Part shown: positions 1-9,231 of the stretch, one piece after another | Layout of the letters: each line of letters opens with the position of its first letter | Position numbering within the stretch: the first letter of the stretch is position 1 | NCBI GenBank assembly: GCA_026390015.1 | Contig: JAPLGS010000141.1 | Span: 37,071 to 101,070, forward strand | Source: Chloroflexota bacterium | GTDB lineage: Bacteria; Chloroflexota; Anaerolineae; Anaerolineales; Villigracilaceae | Direction: 5' to 3' | DNA: 64,000 nucleotides | Notes under the pieces: model-generated | What the model saw: only the letters and a program-made list of their open reading frames with translations | Databases searched by the model: none | Told to the model about the DNA's origin: nothing | Translations under genes and position numbers: made by a program

Positions 1-1
1 G

Positions 2-1300
2 GATCTTAAGCAGGAGTTTTCAGATTCGGATTCAGATGACGGCGCACTGGTGCGGGTGGCCGCCCGTAATTTCGATAAAGCAATGCGTGTGCCAGCCGAG
101 TTTGTCGCAGAGCAGGCGGTTGTTACAACAGCCTCTTTTGAGGACTGGGTGAAGGCAAAGAAGAAATCCGATTTTTCAATATTTCTTCCACACCTTGAAA
201 AAGTCATGGAATTGATGCTGAAATATGTTTCATATTTTCCGCCGGCCGATCATCCTTATGACGTTTTACTTGATGATTACGAACCGGGCATGAAAACCGT
301 TGAAGTGAAAGAGATCTTTGATGAGGTGCGAACCCAGCAAGTCAAACTGATCAAGGTCATCAGGTCTGCCAAACAGGTAAAGGCTGATTTTCTCCACAAG
401 AAATATAATGAAAAGAAAGTCTGGGATTTTAGCGAAACCATTATCTCGAGGTTTGGCTATGACTTCAGCCGCGGCAGGCAGGATAAAGCCGCGCACCCTT
501 TTGAAACATCCTTCAGCGTGAATGATGTGCGCATTACAAATCGATACGAATCTGAGAATCCGCTTGCAACGTTGTTTAGTGGTATGCATGAATCGGGTCA
601 TGCCATGTATGAACAGGGCATCAACCCCGCGTATGAGCGCACACCGCTTGCGAACGGAGTGTCATCCGCGGTGCATGAGTCACAATCTCGAATGTGGGAA
701 AATCTTGTTGGCCGCTCGCTTCCATTTTGGGAACACTTCTTCCCTGAATTAAAAAAGGTTTTCCCATCTCAGTTGGACGGTGTCAGCGCGAAGTCTTTTT
801 ATAAAGCCGTCAATAAAGTTGAGCCGTCTCTTATTCGTGTGAACGCAGATGAAGCCACATACAATTTACACATCATGCTTCGGCTTGAACTTGAAATTGG
901 CATGATCGAGGGGAATATCGATCTCAAGAATCTCCCGGAAATCTGGAATACTAAAATGCAGGAATATGTAGGAATTACACCGCCAGATGATGCGCATGGT
1001 GTTTTGCAGGATATTCACTGGTCGGCCGGCTTATTCGGTTATTTCCCAACTTACGCGCTCGGCAACCTTGTCTCGGCTCAGCTTTGGGAAAAGATCAATA
1101 AGGATATTCGCGGTCTTGACGATCAGATTCGTTCCGGAAAATTTGATTCCCTTCTCAACTGGCTTCGCGAGAAAATTCATATTCACGGCCACAAGTACGA
1201 TCCGCAGGATCTGATTCAAAAGGTCACTGGGTCAAAGATAAACTCTGCGGCTTATGTCCGTTATTTGCCAAAGAAATACAGCGATATCTACGGTCTGTAA
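2..1300 (+). CDS. M32 family metallocarboxypeptidase (Taq-type), 5' end outside the window
   Basis: Cytoplasmic zinc carboxypeptidase that removes C-terminal amino acids from peptides. The frame is open from the first base, and the residues before the internal GTG at position 50 read on smoothly into the conserved part, so the true start lies upstream. The family is usually about 500 residues and about 433 are visible. The zinc motif HESGH followed by AMYEQG is at roughly residue 200 of the visible part. A distal glutamate region (SAVHESQSRMWEN) and the C-terminal stretch around DIHWSAGLFGYFPTY are both typical of M32. The stop is followed after 68 bases by a lipoprotein gene on the same strand. 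Family assignment is firm; the physiological substrate is unknown. Confidence 0.92.
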   Translation, partial: DLKQEFSDSDSDDGALVRVAARNFDKAMRVPAEFVAEQAVVTTASFEDWVKAKKKSDFSIFLPHLEKVMELMLKYVSYFPPADHPYDVLLDDYEPGMKTVEVKEIFDEVRTQQVKLIKVIRSAKQVKADFLHKKYNEKKVWDFSETIISRFGYDFSRGRQDKAAHPFETSFSVNDVRITNRYESENPLATLFSGMHESGHAMYEQGINPAYERTPLANGVSSAVHESQSRMWENLVGRSLPFWEHFFPELKKVFPSQLDGVSAKSFYKAVNKVEPSLIRVNADEATYNLHIMLRLELEIGMIEGNIDLKNLPEIWNTKMQEYVGITPPDDAHGVLQDIHWSAGLFGYFPTYALGNLVSAQLWEKINKDIRGLDDQIRSGKFDSLLNWLREKIHIHGHKYDPQDLIQKVTGSKINSAAYVRYLPKKYSDIYGL

Positions 1301-1368
1301 TTACTTCGTCCCGCGGGATAGAATCAAATGTTGATTTCGAACTTCTTGCGGGACGATGATTCCACTGA

Positions 1369-2301
1369 ATGATGAAACTTAGAATTATCCTGATCTCAAC
1401 CATACTTGGACTTTTAGCTGCCTGCTCGCAACAGACAGAGTCTACGCCCGCGGATTCTCAGACCGCATCCCTGCCGACAGTGGTGGCGCTCACAGGTCAG
1501 GCTTTACTCGCAGCATCCAATGCGTTGACGCAGTCTGTGATTCCGACAGAAACACCCTTACCCACAAAAACACTCATTCCTTCGACGCCGCTTCCGACAG
1601 TTACATCCACGTTTGAAGCAGGCTTCACCGAACACGCGCAGATCAGCTTTCTTTCACCGGGTCCCATGTCGAGTCTTTTATCGCCGATTAAATTACAGCT
1701 CATGCTTGTTTCGGGTGATAGTCAGAAGGTTTTGTTTGATCTGATCGGCGAAGACGGCCGGTTGCTGCAGCGTCTCCTGAAGCCATTCCAACATTTTTCG
1801 AAAGGCGCGTATCAAAGTATTGAGCTTTCTTTTGAGATCCGTGCTGTATCCGAAGTTGGTTATATCCGTATCAGCACAAAGGATAAACTCGGCCGCATCC
1901 AGGCTTTGAACACGATGCCGGTGCTTTTATATTCCCTGGGTTCCAACCAAATTAATCCAGTCGGGAACATGATCTATGAGCGTACCATGCTGGAAAACGT
2001 GAAGGATGGCGACAGCGTTTTTGGCGGAGTACTGAATCTCAAAGGACGTTTTTGGCCTTTTAACGATCAACCTGTATTTATTGAATTACTTCTCCCTGAT
2101 GGCGAGGTATTAGGTTCGCGTATTCTTAACTTTAAAGGCATAGACCCTGAATCTTTTGAAACTACGCTTCCTTATAAAGTCACACAGCCAACCCTCGCGC
2201 GTCTTACATTCCGTCAGGATAACCCCTCACTTAGCGTGGTGGATCCTGATCTGAAAAGAAATATATATGTTTACACAATGGAAGTTTTGCTAAACCCATA
2301 A
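1369..2301 (+). CDS. Putative secreted lipoprotein of unknown function
   Basis: A 310-residue protein with a signal peptide ending in a lipobox (LLAAC, cysteine near residue 20), so it is probably anchored to the outer face of the membrane. A low-complexity Thr/Pro/Ser linker follows at about residues 25-85, then a globular part of about 220 residues. I do not recognise a named domain. The C-terminal half has repeated short beta-rich stretches (FWPFNDQPVFIELLLPDGEVLG), which could be an immunoglobulin-like or Gmad2-like fold; this is only a guess. Start chosen at the first of two adjacent ATG codons. It lies just upstream of the tRNA-Pro promoter and is probably not part of the island that follows. 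Confidence 0.75.
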   Translation: MMKLRIILISTILGLLAACSQQTESTPADSQTASLPTVVALTGQALLAASNALTQSVIPTETPLPTKTLIPSTPLPTVTSTFEAGFTEHAQISFLSPGPMSSLLSPIKLQLMLVSGDSQKVLFDLIGEDGRLLQRLLKPFQHFSKGAYQSIELSFEIRAVSEVGYIRISTKDKLGRIQALNTMPVLLYSLGSNQINPVGNMIYERTMLENVKDGDSVFGGVLNLKGRFWPFNDQPVFIELLLPDGEVLGSRILNFKGIDPESFETTLPYKVTQPTLARLTFRQDNPSLSVVDPDLKRNIYVYTMEVLLNP

Positions 2302-2307
2302 CCTGAC

Positions 2308-2335
2308 TTGTCAAAGGAACTCGCAATGGTATAAT
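2308..2335 (+). promoter_or_regulatory. Sigma70-type promoter for tRNA-Pro
   Basis: A -35 box TTGTCA (2308-2313) and a perfect -10 box TATAAT (2330-2335) are separated by 16 bases and end 10 bases before the mature tRNA 5' end. Spacing and position fit a stable-RNA promoter. Confidence 0.75.
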
Positions 2336-2345
2336 GCACTCCGTC

Positions 2346-2419
2346 CGGGGTGTGGCTCAGACCGGTAGAGCGCACGGTTCGGGTCCGTGAGGTCGGAGGT
2401 TCAAATCCTCTCACCCCGA
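2346..2419 (+). tRNA. tRNA-Pro (anticodon CGG)
   Basis: The acceptor stem CGGGGTG (2346-2352) pairs with CACCCCG (2412-2418), with discriminator A. The anticodon stem CACGG/CCGTG encloses loop TTCGGGT, which gives anticodon CGG. The T arm GGAGG-TTCAAAT-CCTCT is present. The 3' CCA is not encoded, so it must be added after transcription. An integrase gene begins about 200 bases downstream, a common arrangement for an integration target, but I found no second copy of the tRNA 3' end in the window. Confidence 0.93.
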
Positions 2420-2436
2420 CAAGTTGTAACCCGAGA

Positions 2437-2469
2437 CCACATGTTCGGCAATTTTTGCCGAACATGTGG
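2437..2469. repeat. Perfect 15-bp inverted repeat next to tRNA-Pro
   Basis: CCACATGTTCGGCAA and its exact reverse complement are separated by three T residues, giving a strong hairpin 17 bases after the tRNA. It may terminate or process the tRNA transcript, though there is no T-run after it, or may be a recombinase arm site. The word AGACCACA at its left edge recurs at 2507 and 2606 before the integrase start. Confidence 0.7.
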
Positions 2470-2558
2470 ATTAAGGTAGTGGAGAGGGCAAAAATCCCGC
2501 TACCAAAGACCACATGACTCGTCCAGCCTGTTGGAGAAAAAAAACGAGCTTTGCAAAA

Positions 2559-2595
2559 AATCGAAATACTTTTTGCGAAAATCGAAACACTTTTT
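2559..2595 (+). repeat. Two phased 16-nt direct repeats before the integrase
   Basis: AATCGAAATACTTTTT (2559-2574) and AATCGAAACACTTTTT (2580-2595) differ at one base and are 21 bp apart, i.e. on the same face of the helix. They lie just upstream of the integrase start, in the position expected for integrase arm-type sites or an autoregulatory operator. Confidence 0.6.
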
Positions 2596-2616
2596 CTTCA
2601 ATAGGAGACCACACGG

Positions 2617-3622
2617 ATGAAAAATCCACTCACACTCAAACAAGTTATTCAGGGGTATTTGCTCTCAATTGGCGCGCGCCATCTCAGCCCGCATACCATT
2701 AGCGAATATAAGAACACGTTCAATAAGTTCATGCCTTTTGTTGGATCAGACGTTTCCTTCGCTTCGATCACGCGGCAGAATGTCGAGGCCTTCCTTGCCA
2801 GCTTTACGATCAAACAGCCAGGCAGTAAAAGAGAGAAAAATGTTATTACAAAAAAGACCCTGCTTCACTATCACATAGCACTTGCTGCCATGTGGACATG
2901 GGCTGTTTCCGAAGAGATCGTTTCCACGCATGTAATACATAAAGTCCAGGCGCCTAGGCCGGAGCAGCGCGAAATTATTCCACTCACAGAGACGGAGTTC
3001 AAACTGCTTCTGTCAGCAACTCTGCGATCCAAAACATACACTCGCCCGGGCAAACGCAATTGCGACTACGAGCTCCCCAATACTGAGCGAAGCCGCGCGA
3101 TCCTCTTGCTCATGCTCGATACTGGCTTCCGCGCAAACGAGCTATGCAACATCACGCTCAAGCAGGTTGATCAACGTAACACTCGCATTCAGGTGTTTGG
3201 CAAGGGAGCACTCGAGCGATCGGTTCCGTTCTCGCCGCGGACTGCCCAGGCGTTGTGGCGATACCTGACCACTCGCCCAGAAGCCGATCCCGATGAACCA
3301 CTATTTATTACTTCACAACATCGTGGAATGGACCGTGGGCAGTTGGCAAAGTTCTTGAATTTTCTTGCAAAGCGTGCCGGTGTGCCAAACGTGCATCCCC
3401 ATCGTTTTCGCCATTATGTAGAGTGTTGGATTATGGGGAGCTCCCCATAACCGGCATACCTTTGCTATTAACTATCTTCGAAATGGCGGAGGTGAGTTTA
3501 CATTGTGTGCTTTGCTTGGACATACAGATCTAGAAATGACTCGCCGCTATGGACGCATTGCACAAGTAGATACTGCCAATGGCCACCGCAAGGCTGGCCC
3601 AGTTGATAATTGGAAGTTGTGA
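2617..3622 (+). pseudogene. Tyrosine recombinase/integrase (XerC/D-like) disrupted by a 43-nt insertion
   Basis: N-terminal SAM-like core-binding domain (about residues 5-95), then a catalytic domain with the first Arg in DTGFRANELCNI, the HxxR box HPHRFRH, the GHT box and the catalytic Tyr in TRRYGR. The frame is intact to the second His of HRFRH, after which 43 extra bases (3415-3457) introduce a stop at 3448-3450. Downstream, the missing third ([12 protein letters not shown] ... [12 protein letters not shown]) continues in another frame to a TGA at 3620. The 277-residue upstream product lacks the catalytic tyrosine, so it should be inactive unless the insert is removed. Its place after tRNA-Pro suggests it once mobilised the island. 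ATG start preceded by AGGAG. Confidence 0.85.
3415..3457. repeat. 43-nt insertion containing a perfect 20-bp palindrome
   Basis: The extra sequence inside the integrase gene contains TTATGGGGAGCTCCCCATAA (3431-3450), which equals its own reverse complement. The triplet CAT occurs at both borders and could be a 3-bp target duplication. The two flanks of the palindrome are not symmetric. It could be an excision scar, joined element ends, or a very small inserted palindromic element; the family is not recognised. Confidence 0.65.
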
Positions 3623-3624
3623 GT

Positions 3625-4098
3625 TTGTGTCCCTATCAATTGCGCCAATTTTTGAAAGGCGTTCTCACCGTTTCGTTTGGCAGTGTTCAGGACAGTGGCT
3701 AAAACGGCATAAGTCTGAACGCCCCAATCGGAAAGGAAACTTCCCATGACTTTGCGATGAACTACGGACGATCGCAAAGCGTGTTCACAGGCATTCTTGT
3801 CAGCTGGCACATCTGTGCGATCCAGGAAGATCAAGAGCGAATCGCGTCACTTTCGATAGCGATCCAGCAGGTTGGTTCCCAAACCACTGAACCTTCGCTT
3901 CAGCAGTTGATCCAGTTTCTTCTCGATGATCGTTACCCACCTTTGATATCTTTTGTCTGTCATTTGCGCTCGCCGATTTCCCAAATGGATCGCTTTGAGG
4001 AACAAGGCTTGCATCCCTTTTGCCCACGCCAAATGAGGAGGTTTCTCGATAAAACTCTGCAGATTGCGGATCTGGTGCGCCAAGCAGACCTGGCACAT
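3625..4098 (-). pseudogene. IS66-family transposase remnant (tnpC C-terminal part)
   Basis: Reading leftwards, one frame contains QVCLAHQIRNLQSFIE (ending near 3850), typical of the IS66 catalytic core. After a frame change, the next frame carries FLDRTDVPADKNACEHALRSS and HRKVMGSFLSDWG (about 3834-3690), the signature C-terminal block with the last catalytic acidic residue region. At least one frameshift separates the blocks, and the N-terminal half is missing or unrecognisable beyond about 4100, although loosely similar sequence may extend to 4235. The similarity stops near 3625 where the integrase tail begins. It is dead and indicates past insertion at the island edge. Confidence 0.8.
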
Positions 4099-4216
4099 CT
4101 TTGCAGGTGCCCTTTTTTTATGAACGGAACGCGTAAACGATACCCATAGCCCGATGACTCTTTGTTCAGCATTTCTTCTAATTTCAAGAATCCTGACGGA
4201 TATGGAAAACTACAAC

Positions 4217-4269
4217 GCACTGCGCAAATCCGCAATCAAAATGCAGATATGTGCAGTGCGCGCTATAAT
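4217..4269 (+). promoter_or_regulatory. Putative promoter with inverted repeat ahead of the DUF4143 ATPase
   Basis: A perfect -10 hexamer TATAAT lies at 4264-4269, 38 bases before the ATG. An inverted repeat GCACTGC (4217-4223) / GCAGTGC (4253-4259) covers the likely -35 region, so it could be an operator. No convincing -35 box is visible. Confidence 0.45.
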
Positions 4270-4307
4270 ACTGGTTGCACCGTATTTCCAGCATATGGAG
4301 CACTTTT

Positions 4308-5459
4308 ATGATTGAAAGAACCCTTACCCTCAAAATCATCGCTTTGGCGCAAAAATTTCAAGTCATCACACTCACTGGTCCCCGCCAATCCGGTAAGACC
4401 ACCCTTGTCCGCGCTGCCTTTCCCGCCCTGCCATACGTCTCATTGGAAGAACCTGACATCCGCCAAATCGCGCTCACCGATCCGCGCGGATTCCTCTCGA
4501 ATTACCCTGCTGGCGCAATCCTTGATGAAGTTCAAAACACGCCCGACCTGTTTTCCTACATCCAAAAAATTGTGGATGAGAACCGGCAGATTCAATTCAT
4601 CCTGGCTGGTTCATCAAACTTCCTTTTGATGGAAAAAATCAGTCAGACGCTGGCGGGACGTACCGCGATTCTTCACCTTCTACCACTTTCCTTTGAAGAA
4701 CTTGAACCCGGTGCGAGACAGTATGAAAGCGTGATATTCAAAGGTCAATATCCCCGCATTTACGATCGCGACATCGCTCCTACTGATTTTTATCCCGCCT
4801 ACATTCAGACTTACCTTGAAAAGGATGTGCGCCTGGTGAAAAACATTGGAGATATCAACGCTTTCATCCAGTTCACTCAATTGTGCGCCGGGCGCGTCGG
4901 GCAACTACTTAATTACACAAGGCTGGCGAACGATGCCGGGATCAGCCCGAATACAGCGAAAGCGTGGCTCTCAATATTAGAGAGTTCCTACATCCTGTAT
5001 CGATTGCAACCATTTCATCGGAATTTTAACAAGCGATTGGTTAAATCATCCAAACTCTATTTTTACGATACGGGTATCGCCTGCTCGCTGCTTGGCATCC
5101 ACGATGAGAATCAAGTCAAATTGCATTACATGAAAGGCGCACTCTTTGAGAATTTGATTATCAACGAGTTTATCAAGTACAATTTTAATCGCGGTGAATA
5201 TCATCTGCCGTATTTTTGGCAGGACAGCCGAGGCAAAGAGATTGACTGCCTGCTGGTGGATGGTGAAAAAGTCGTACCAGTTGAGATTAAATCTGGTAAG
5301 ACAATTTCCAATAGTTACTTTGATAATCTCGAATATTGGCATCAACTTGCCGCAGCACCTAAAGAACCAGGTTATATGGTTTATGGCGGTGATCAGTCCC
5401 TGCAAACCAGCGCAGGCTCATTTGTCAGTTGGCGGGAATTGAACCGCATCCCGCGTTAA
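4308..5459 (+). CDS. AAA-family ATPase with DUF4143 domain
   Basis: 383 residues when started at the ATG at 4308, which has a GGAG 7 bases upstream; a TTG 33 bases earlier is less likely. The Walker A motif GPRQSGKTT is at residues 24-32, Walker B is in GAILDEVQN near residue 83, and a sensor-like LAGSSNF follows. The C-terminal half has a DUF4143 domain with a restriction-endonuclease-like stretch (EIDCLLVDGEKVVPVEIKSG) in which E, D and the E-x-K elements of a PD-(D/E)xK fold can be seen. Such proteins are common in variable regions and are often annotated as ATP-binding proteins of unknown role. Stand-alone gene between the IS66 remnant and the opposite-facing helicase module. Confidence 0.88.
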   Translation: MIERTLTLKIIALAQKFQVITLTGPRQSGKTTLVRAAFPALPYVSLEEPDIRQIALTDPRGFLSNYPAGAILDEVQNTPDLFSYIQKIVDENRQIQFILAGSSNFLLMEKISQTLAGRTAILHLLPLSFEELEPGARQYESVIFKGQYPRIYDRDIAPTDFYPAYIQTYLEKDVRLVKNIGDINAFIQFTQLCAGRVGQLLNYTRLANDAGISPNTAKAWLSILESSYILYRLQPFHRNFNKRLVKSSKLYFYDTGIACSLLGIHDENQVKLHYMKGALFENLIINEFIKYNFNRGEYHLPYFWQDSRGKEIDCLLVDGEKVVPVEIKSGKTISNSYFDNLEYWHQLAAAPKEPGYMVYGGDQSLQTSAGSFVSWRELNRIPR

Positions 5460-5593
5460 GCTGTCTAGTACTGAAGATTGTAGCTAATCAGATATTAGAA
5501 CACCGCTATTATTAGCTGCGGCTGATCAATCGAGTAGATAATGCCAGGTAGTTTGTGATAGTGGTAACGCCACGCCCCTTCCAAACTTATTGA

Positions 5594-7399
5594 TCAACCT
5601 GAATTCCTCTTGCTCAGCTCATGGAATCCTTTCCGCGCTTTTGCAAGGGTTCCCTCATCCCGCCAACCTGAAGGGATTTTCAACTTCTTCTCCTCAAATG
5701 GCTTGCCCAAGCGGATTTGAAAATAGCGCGTCTTGTTATGAGGCAAATAATATTCATCGCGGAAGCGATTCAGCAGATCATTCATTTGCTCATTCAAATC
5801 CGCCCAGGGCAAATATACCAGCCCGCGTTCTTTGCAGTCCCATGCTTTCTCGCATTCACAGTTCGCAGAAATTCCCTTTTCAGTCATCACCCATAAACGC
5901 ACAGCCAACTCGCTTTTTCTTCGAATCATATACGCGGTGATCGTCCCATCGGAAGGATCGCTGTACACTTCAACGTAATCCGCCAGCGGCTTGGGCGGCG
6001 CGATGATCTTATGCAGAATCGGTTTCACTTTCTGGATTTCCTTCCGTGCGAATTTTTTCTCCGTTACGGACAGTGGATTCGCGGATTTTTTCTTCCCCAG
6101 TTTTGATTCTGTTTTCTCGACTAATCCCTCAGACACGATGATTTTGCGCGGCTCGCCATTCAACGCGTGACATTCACCCGCGTGTTCAGCGCATGTCACG
6201 CGCTGACACTCTTTGCAGCGCGTCAAACTGTGAATACAAATCGGGCGCGCGCAGACCACGCACTGGGTCACTTCCTTTGCACAGTGTTGACAATATTCCC
6301 GTTTACACTCCGCGCACTGCGGCGCGAGACACTCCGCGTGCGCGAGATGACCGTTCTCACATAAATGCAATTTTGTCCCGCCGCGATTACATACCTCGCA
6401 CAACAAAGGCTGAACCACATGCAGCAGCGGATTCCACGTCACGGTGCGTTTGATGGTCGCGGCGCGGCTGCGAATCTCCACCATCAAATCCAGTTTGGTC
6501 ATGGCGATCACGGCGAAGTTGACCAATTCCAATTGAATCCGCAAATGATATTTTTGCTCAACATCCGCGAGTTTGGATTCGCGCTCTGCATTAATCACTT
6601 CAATTTTCGATTCCATCGCGGCGCGGCGATCTTCCTCTGCCTTTTGTAATCGTTTTTTCGCGTCTTTCAATAAATCAGCGTAATAATTATTCAAGCGCGC
6701 GCGATCAAGTTCGAGGAAGCGCTCCAATCTTTTTTGCAGGTGAGTGAGCGTATCGCCAAGTCCATGCGGCACAGCCTTGCGCGCGCGTTCCAACAGCGCA
6801 GAAAGAGTCTTCGGATTAAGCGCGGGTTCATTGTTCCAAAATGCAGGCGCAGGTTGAACATGAAGGAATTGACTCTCCTCGTCGAGAATCGCCAGCCGTT
6901 CGATCTCCGCCCCGTTGACGGGATAGCCGTTTTGCAGATCCATCCACACGGGCAAAACCAACTCGCGCTTTTCGTCCGCAATCAAACTCACCTTAAAGTT
7001 GAAGCGCGCGTAATAATGATAGTGGATCGATTCCTTTTCATTGGCGATGAAAAAGATTTTTGCGTTTGGCAGCAAAAACGCCTTTTCGATTTCGGATTTA
7101 AAGCCTGGCTTGTCAGGTCTGACATTGTTGATGAAGAAATGCCCGTTGGCACTTTGTCCGCGCAGTTCTTCAACGATCGTTTCCACCAGCGCGTGCCCGT
7201 AATGCAAAAAGGTCGCGCCATCCTGTTGGTGCGCGGCGTCGAAGACAATTTTTTGCTCGGCGGAAATCCCCCAGCGTACCGCGACATCATCGGGCAACAG
7301 CGCTTCATACGTCCCGTAAGCGGGCGGCTCGACCACCCCGCCGAGTTGGAGGAAGTATCCCAATACAAGTTGTTCGAGAGAGGTTGAGTCTTGAATCAT
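5594..7399 (-). CDS. Coiled-coil/zinc-ribbon partner of the SNF2 helicase (YqhG-like arrangement)
   Basis: A 601-residue protein. The N-terminal domain (about 1-200) begins with LEQLVLGYFLQLGG and carries no motif I can name. Residues about 215-300 form a charged coiled coil (KKRLQKAEEDRRAAMESK). Residues about 330-420 have a dense cysteine/histidine array (CEVCNRGG, CENGHLAHAEC, CAECKREYCQHC, CVVCARPIC, CKECQRVTCAEH) that should bind several zinc ions. The C-terminal part is unrecognised. The start is two bases after the helicase stop, so the two are translated as a unit. A SNF2 protein followed by such a partner recalls the YqhH/YqhG pair of Bacillus; that parallel is inferred from the arrangement only. 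A role in nucleic-acid surveillance or defence is plausible but unproven. Confidence 0.8.
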   Translation of the reverse strand: MIQDSTSLEQLVLGYFLQLGGVVEPPAYGTYEALLPDDVAVRWGISAEQKIVFDAAHQQDGATFLHYGHALVETIVEELRGQSANGHFFINNVRPDKPGFKSEIEKAFLLPNAKIFFIANEKESIHYHYYARFNFKVSLIADEKRELVLPVWMDLQNGYPVNGAEIERLAILDEESQFLHVQPAPAFWNNEPALNPKTLSALLERARKAVPHGLGDTLTHLQKRLERFLELDRARLNNYYADLLKDAKKRLQKAEEDRRAAMESKIEVINAERESKLADVEQKYHLRIQLELVNFAVIAMTKLDLMVEIRSRAATIKRTVTWNPLLHVVQPLLCEVCNRGGTKLHLCENGHLAHAECLAPQCAECKREYCQHCAKEVTQCVVCARPICIHSLTRCKECQRVTCAEHAGECHALNGEPRKIIVSEGLVEKTESKLGKKKSANPLSVTEKKFARKEIQKVKPILHKIIAPPKPLADYVEVYSDPSDGTITAYMIRRKSELAVRLWVMTEKGISANCECEKAWDCKERGLVYLPWADLNEQMNDLLNRFRDEYYLPHNKTRYFQIRLGKPFEEKKLKIPSGWRDEGTLAKARKGFHELSKRNSG

Positions 7400-7401
7400 A
7401 A

Positions 7402-9231
7402 TTACTCCGCTGTGAAATCCTCTCCGAACAACGCTTCGTCATACTCTTGCGTCTTCTGATGTGTCTTGTGCGCTTCAATCAATTTGTCGCCGAGTTGATT
7501 GAATTTCTCACGCAGGTCTTCCGCATTTTGCGCGCCAATCCACGCGTCCACCAGCAAATCTTCAAAGTCGCGCTCGTCCTCGATCTGACCGAGGATCATA
7601 TCCATCTCGCCGATGACCAACTCGAACATGTTGAGTTTCTGGTCAAGGATTTCAAGCAGGTAATCTTCCACCGTGCCGCGCGCGGACAGGTTATAGATTC
7701 GCACATCGCGCGTTTGACCGATGCGATGAATACGACCCACGCGCTGTTCGATCCGCATGGGATTCCACGGGATGTCGAAGTTGATCATCGTGCGGCAGAA
7801 TTGCAGATTGCGTCCCTCACCCGCCGCTTCGGTGGAAAGCAATATACTTGCGCGGCTTTCAAAATCCGCGATGGCTTGATTTTTGGAGGGCATATCCATC
7901 TCGCCGTGATATTGCACAAAATCCACATCCATGAGCCGCAGCAATTCGGCAATTTTCTCCAACGTGCGGCGGAAATGCGTGAAGATGATGACCTTCTCTG
8001 TTGGGTCACGCAAAATCGTTTTGAGCAATTTTTCCAACGCCTCTGCCTTCGCCCACGAATGAATTTGTGTGGATCGTTCCGCAAGACTGATCAGTTGATG
8101 GCGACTTTCTTCATTTGTGATTCGCGCGCCAAGCGAACGCAGCGTCGCCTCCGCCGCTTTGGGGCTGCTGCCAATTTCGCGCTGGAGAGTCAACAGCGCG
8201 AAGCGATCTGTTTGGCGAATCGAAGAATTTGACTGCAAAGTCTCCTGACTTTGCACGGGGTCCGTTTGCTCCAAAGTCTGGAGACTTTGGACTCCAGATG
8301 GAGTCAGCAAATCGCGCACGCAATCACTCACTGCCTTATAAAACTCCGCCTCTTCATTTGAAAGATTCAAGCGTACGGTATTCGCTTGTCGTGGCGGCAG
8401 GTTGATATTGACCTGGCTGCGTGTGTGACGCACCATCACGTCGCCGAGCAGCTCGCGCAGTTGACCGCGATTCTTCGGCAGGCGCGGATCGCCGCTGACC
8501 ACGAATTGTTTGCGGAACTCGCGCGGCGTCTTCAACTGTCCAGGCTTGAGAAGGGTGATGAGGTTATACAACTCGTCAAGATTATTTTCCACAGGTGTGG
8601 CAGTTAACAACACAATATATTTGCGCTGTAACTCGTTGACAAATTTCCACGACGCGCTGTTGCGATTCTTGAGGTGATGAGCCTCATCCAGCACGACGAG
8701 ATCAAACGGGATTTGAACAAGCCGCGCACGATGTTCGGCGCGGCGGGCAGTGGCGAGTGAAGCGATCAGCAGCGGAAATTTTTCCCACGCTTCTGATCCA
8801 GCCGCACGAAAGTCGGCATCCGAAGTGGTGACAAAGCCTGTCAATCCAAACTTGACCGCCAGTTCTTCGCGCCACTGCTCCACCAGCGAAGCGGGTGTCA
8901 CCACCATCAAACGCTGGATAATGTTGCGCGAGAGATATTCCTTGATGACCAAGCCCGCCTCGATGGTTTTGCCGAGACCGACCTCATCACAAAACATTCC
9001 TCGTCCGCGAAAACGGCGCAACATGATCTGTGCCGCGCGCATTTGATAATCGAACGGTGCGAAACTCAACTGCTCGAGGCAGATCAACTCATCGAAGCCA
9101 CTCACCAACTGCGCGTGTTCCGCCCACAAACGCAGGTGATACAATTCGCGGCCGGCAAATTTTCCCGCATTGATCGCGTTGAAGATGGATTCATCAATGG
9201 GGGATAGGCGAATATCAGGTGTCGCGTTCAT
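7402..9231 (-). CDS. RapA/YqhH-like SNF2-family DNA helicase/translocase
   Basis: 609 residues from the ATG whose A overlaps the preceding gene's TGA (TGATG); a TTG one codon earlier is possible. Helicase motif I is DEVGLGKT near residue 88, motif II is LDEAHHLKN near 184, motif III is LLTATPVEN, motif V is STEAAGEG and motif VI is QRVGRIHRIGQ. Length and motif spelling fit the RapA-like branch of Snf2 ATPases, which move on DNA or displace proteins rather than unwind. It is the third gene of a leftward set of four. An unusual middle insert (about residues 310-350, rich in Gln/Thr/Ser) interrupts the region between the two RecA lobes. It lies next to a Wadjet locus, which supports but does not prove a defence role. 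Confidence 0.9.
   Translation of the reverse strand: MNATPDIRLSPIDESIFNAINAGKFAGRELYHLRLWAEHAQLVSGFDELICLEQLSFAPFDYQMRAAQIMLRRFRGRGMFCDEVGLGKTIEAGLVIKEYLSRNIIQRLMVVTPASLVEQWREELAVKFGLTGFVTTSDADFRAAGSEAWEKFPLLIASLATARRAEHRARLVQIPFDLVVLDEAHHLKNRNSASWKFVNELQRKYIVLLTATPVENNLDELYNLITLLKPGQLKTPREFRKQFVVSGDPRLPKNRGQLRELLGDVMVRHTRSQVNINLPPRQANTVRLNLSNEEAEFYKAVSDCVRDLLTPSGVQSLQTLEQTDPVQSQETLQSNSSIRQTDRFALLTLQREIGSSPKAAEATLRSLGARITNEESRHQLISLAERSTQIHSWAKAEALEKLLKTILRDPTEKVIIFTHFRRTLEKIAELLRLMDVDFVQYHGEMDMPSKNQAIADFESRASILLSTEAAGEGRNLQFCRTMINFDIPWNPMRIEQRVGRIHRIGQTRDVRIYNLSARGTVEDYLLEILDQKLNMFELVIGEMDMILGQIEDERDFEDLLVDAWIGAQNAEDLREKFNQLGDKLIEAHKTHQKTQEYDEALFGEDFTAE

Noticed and set aside
6734-7387. Long plus-strand reading frame of 217 codons
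   Set aside because: Antisense shadow of the coiled-coil/zinc protein gene, without family features.
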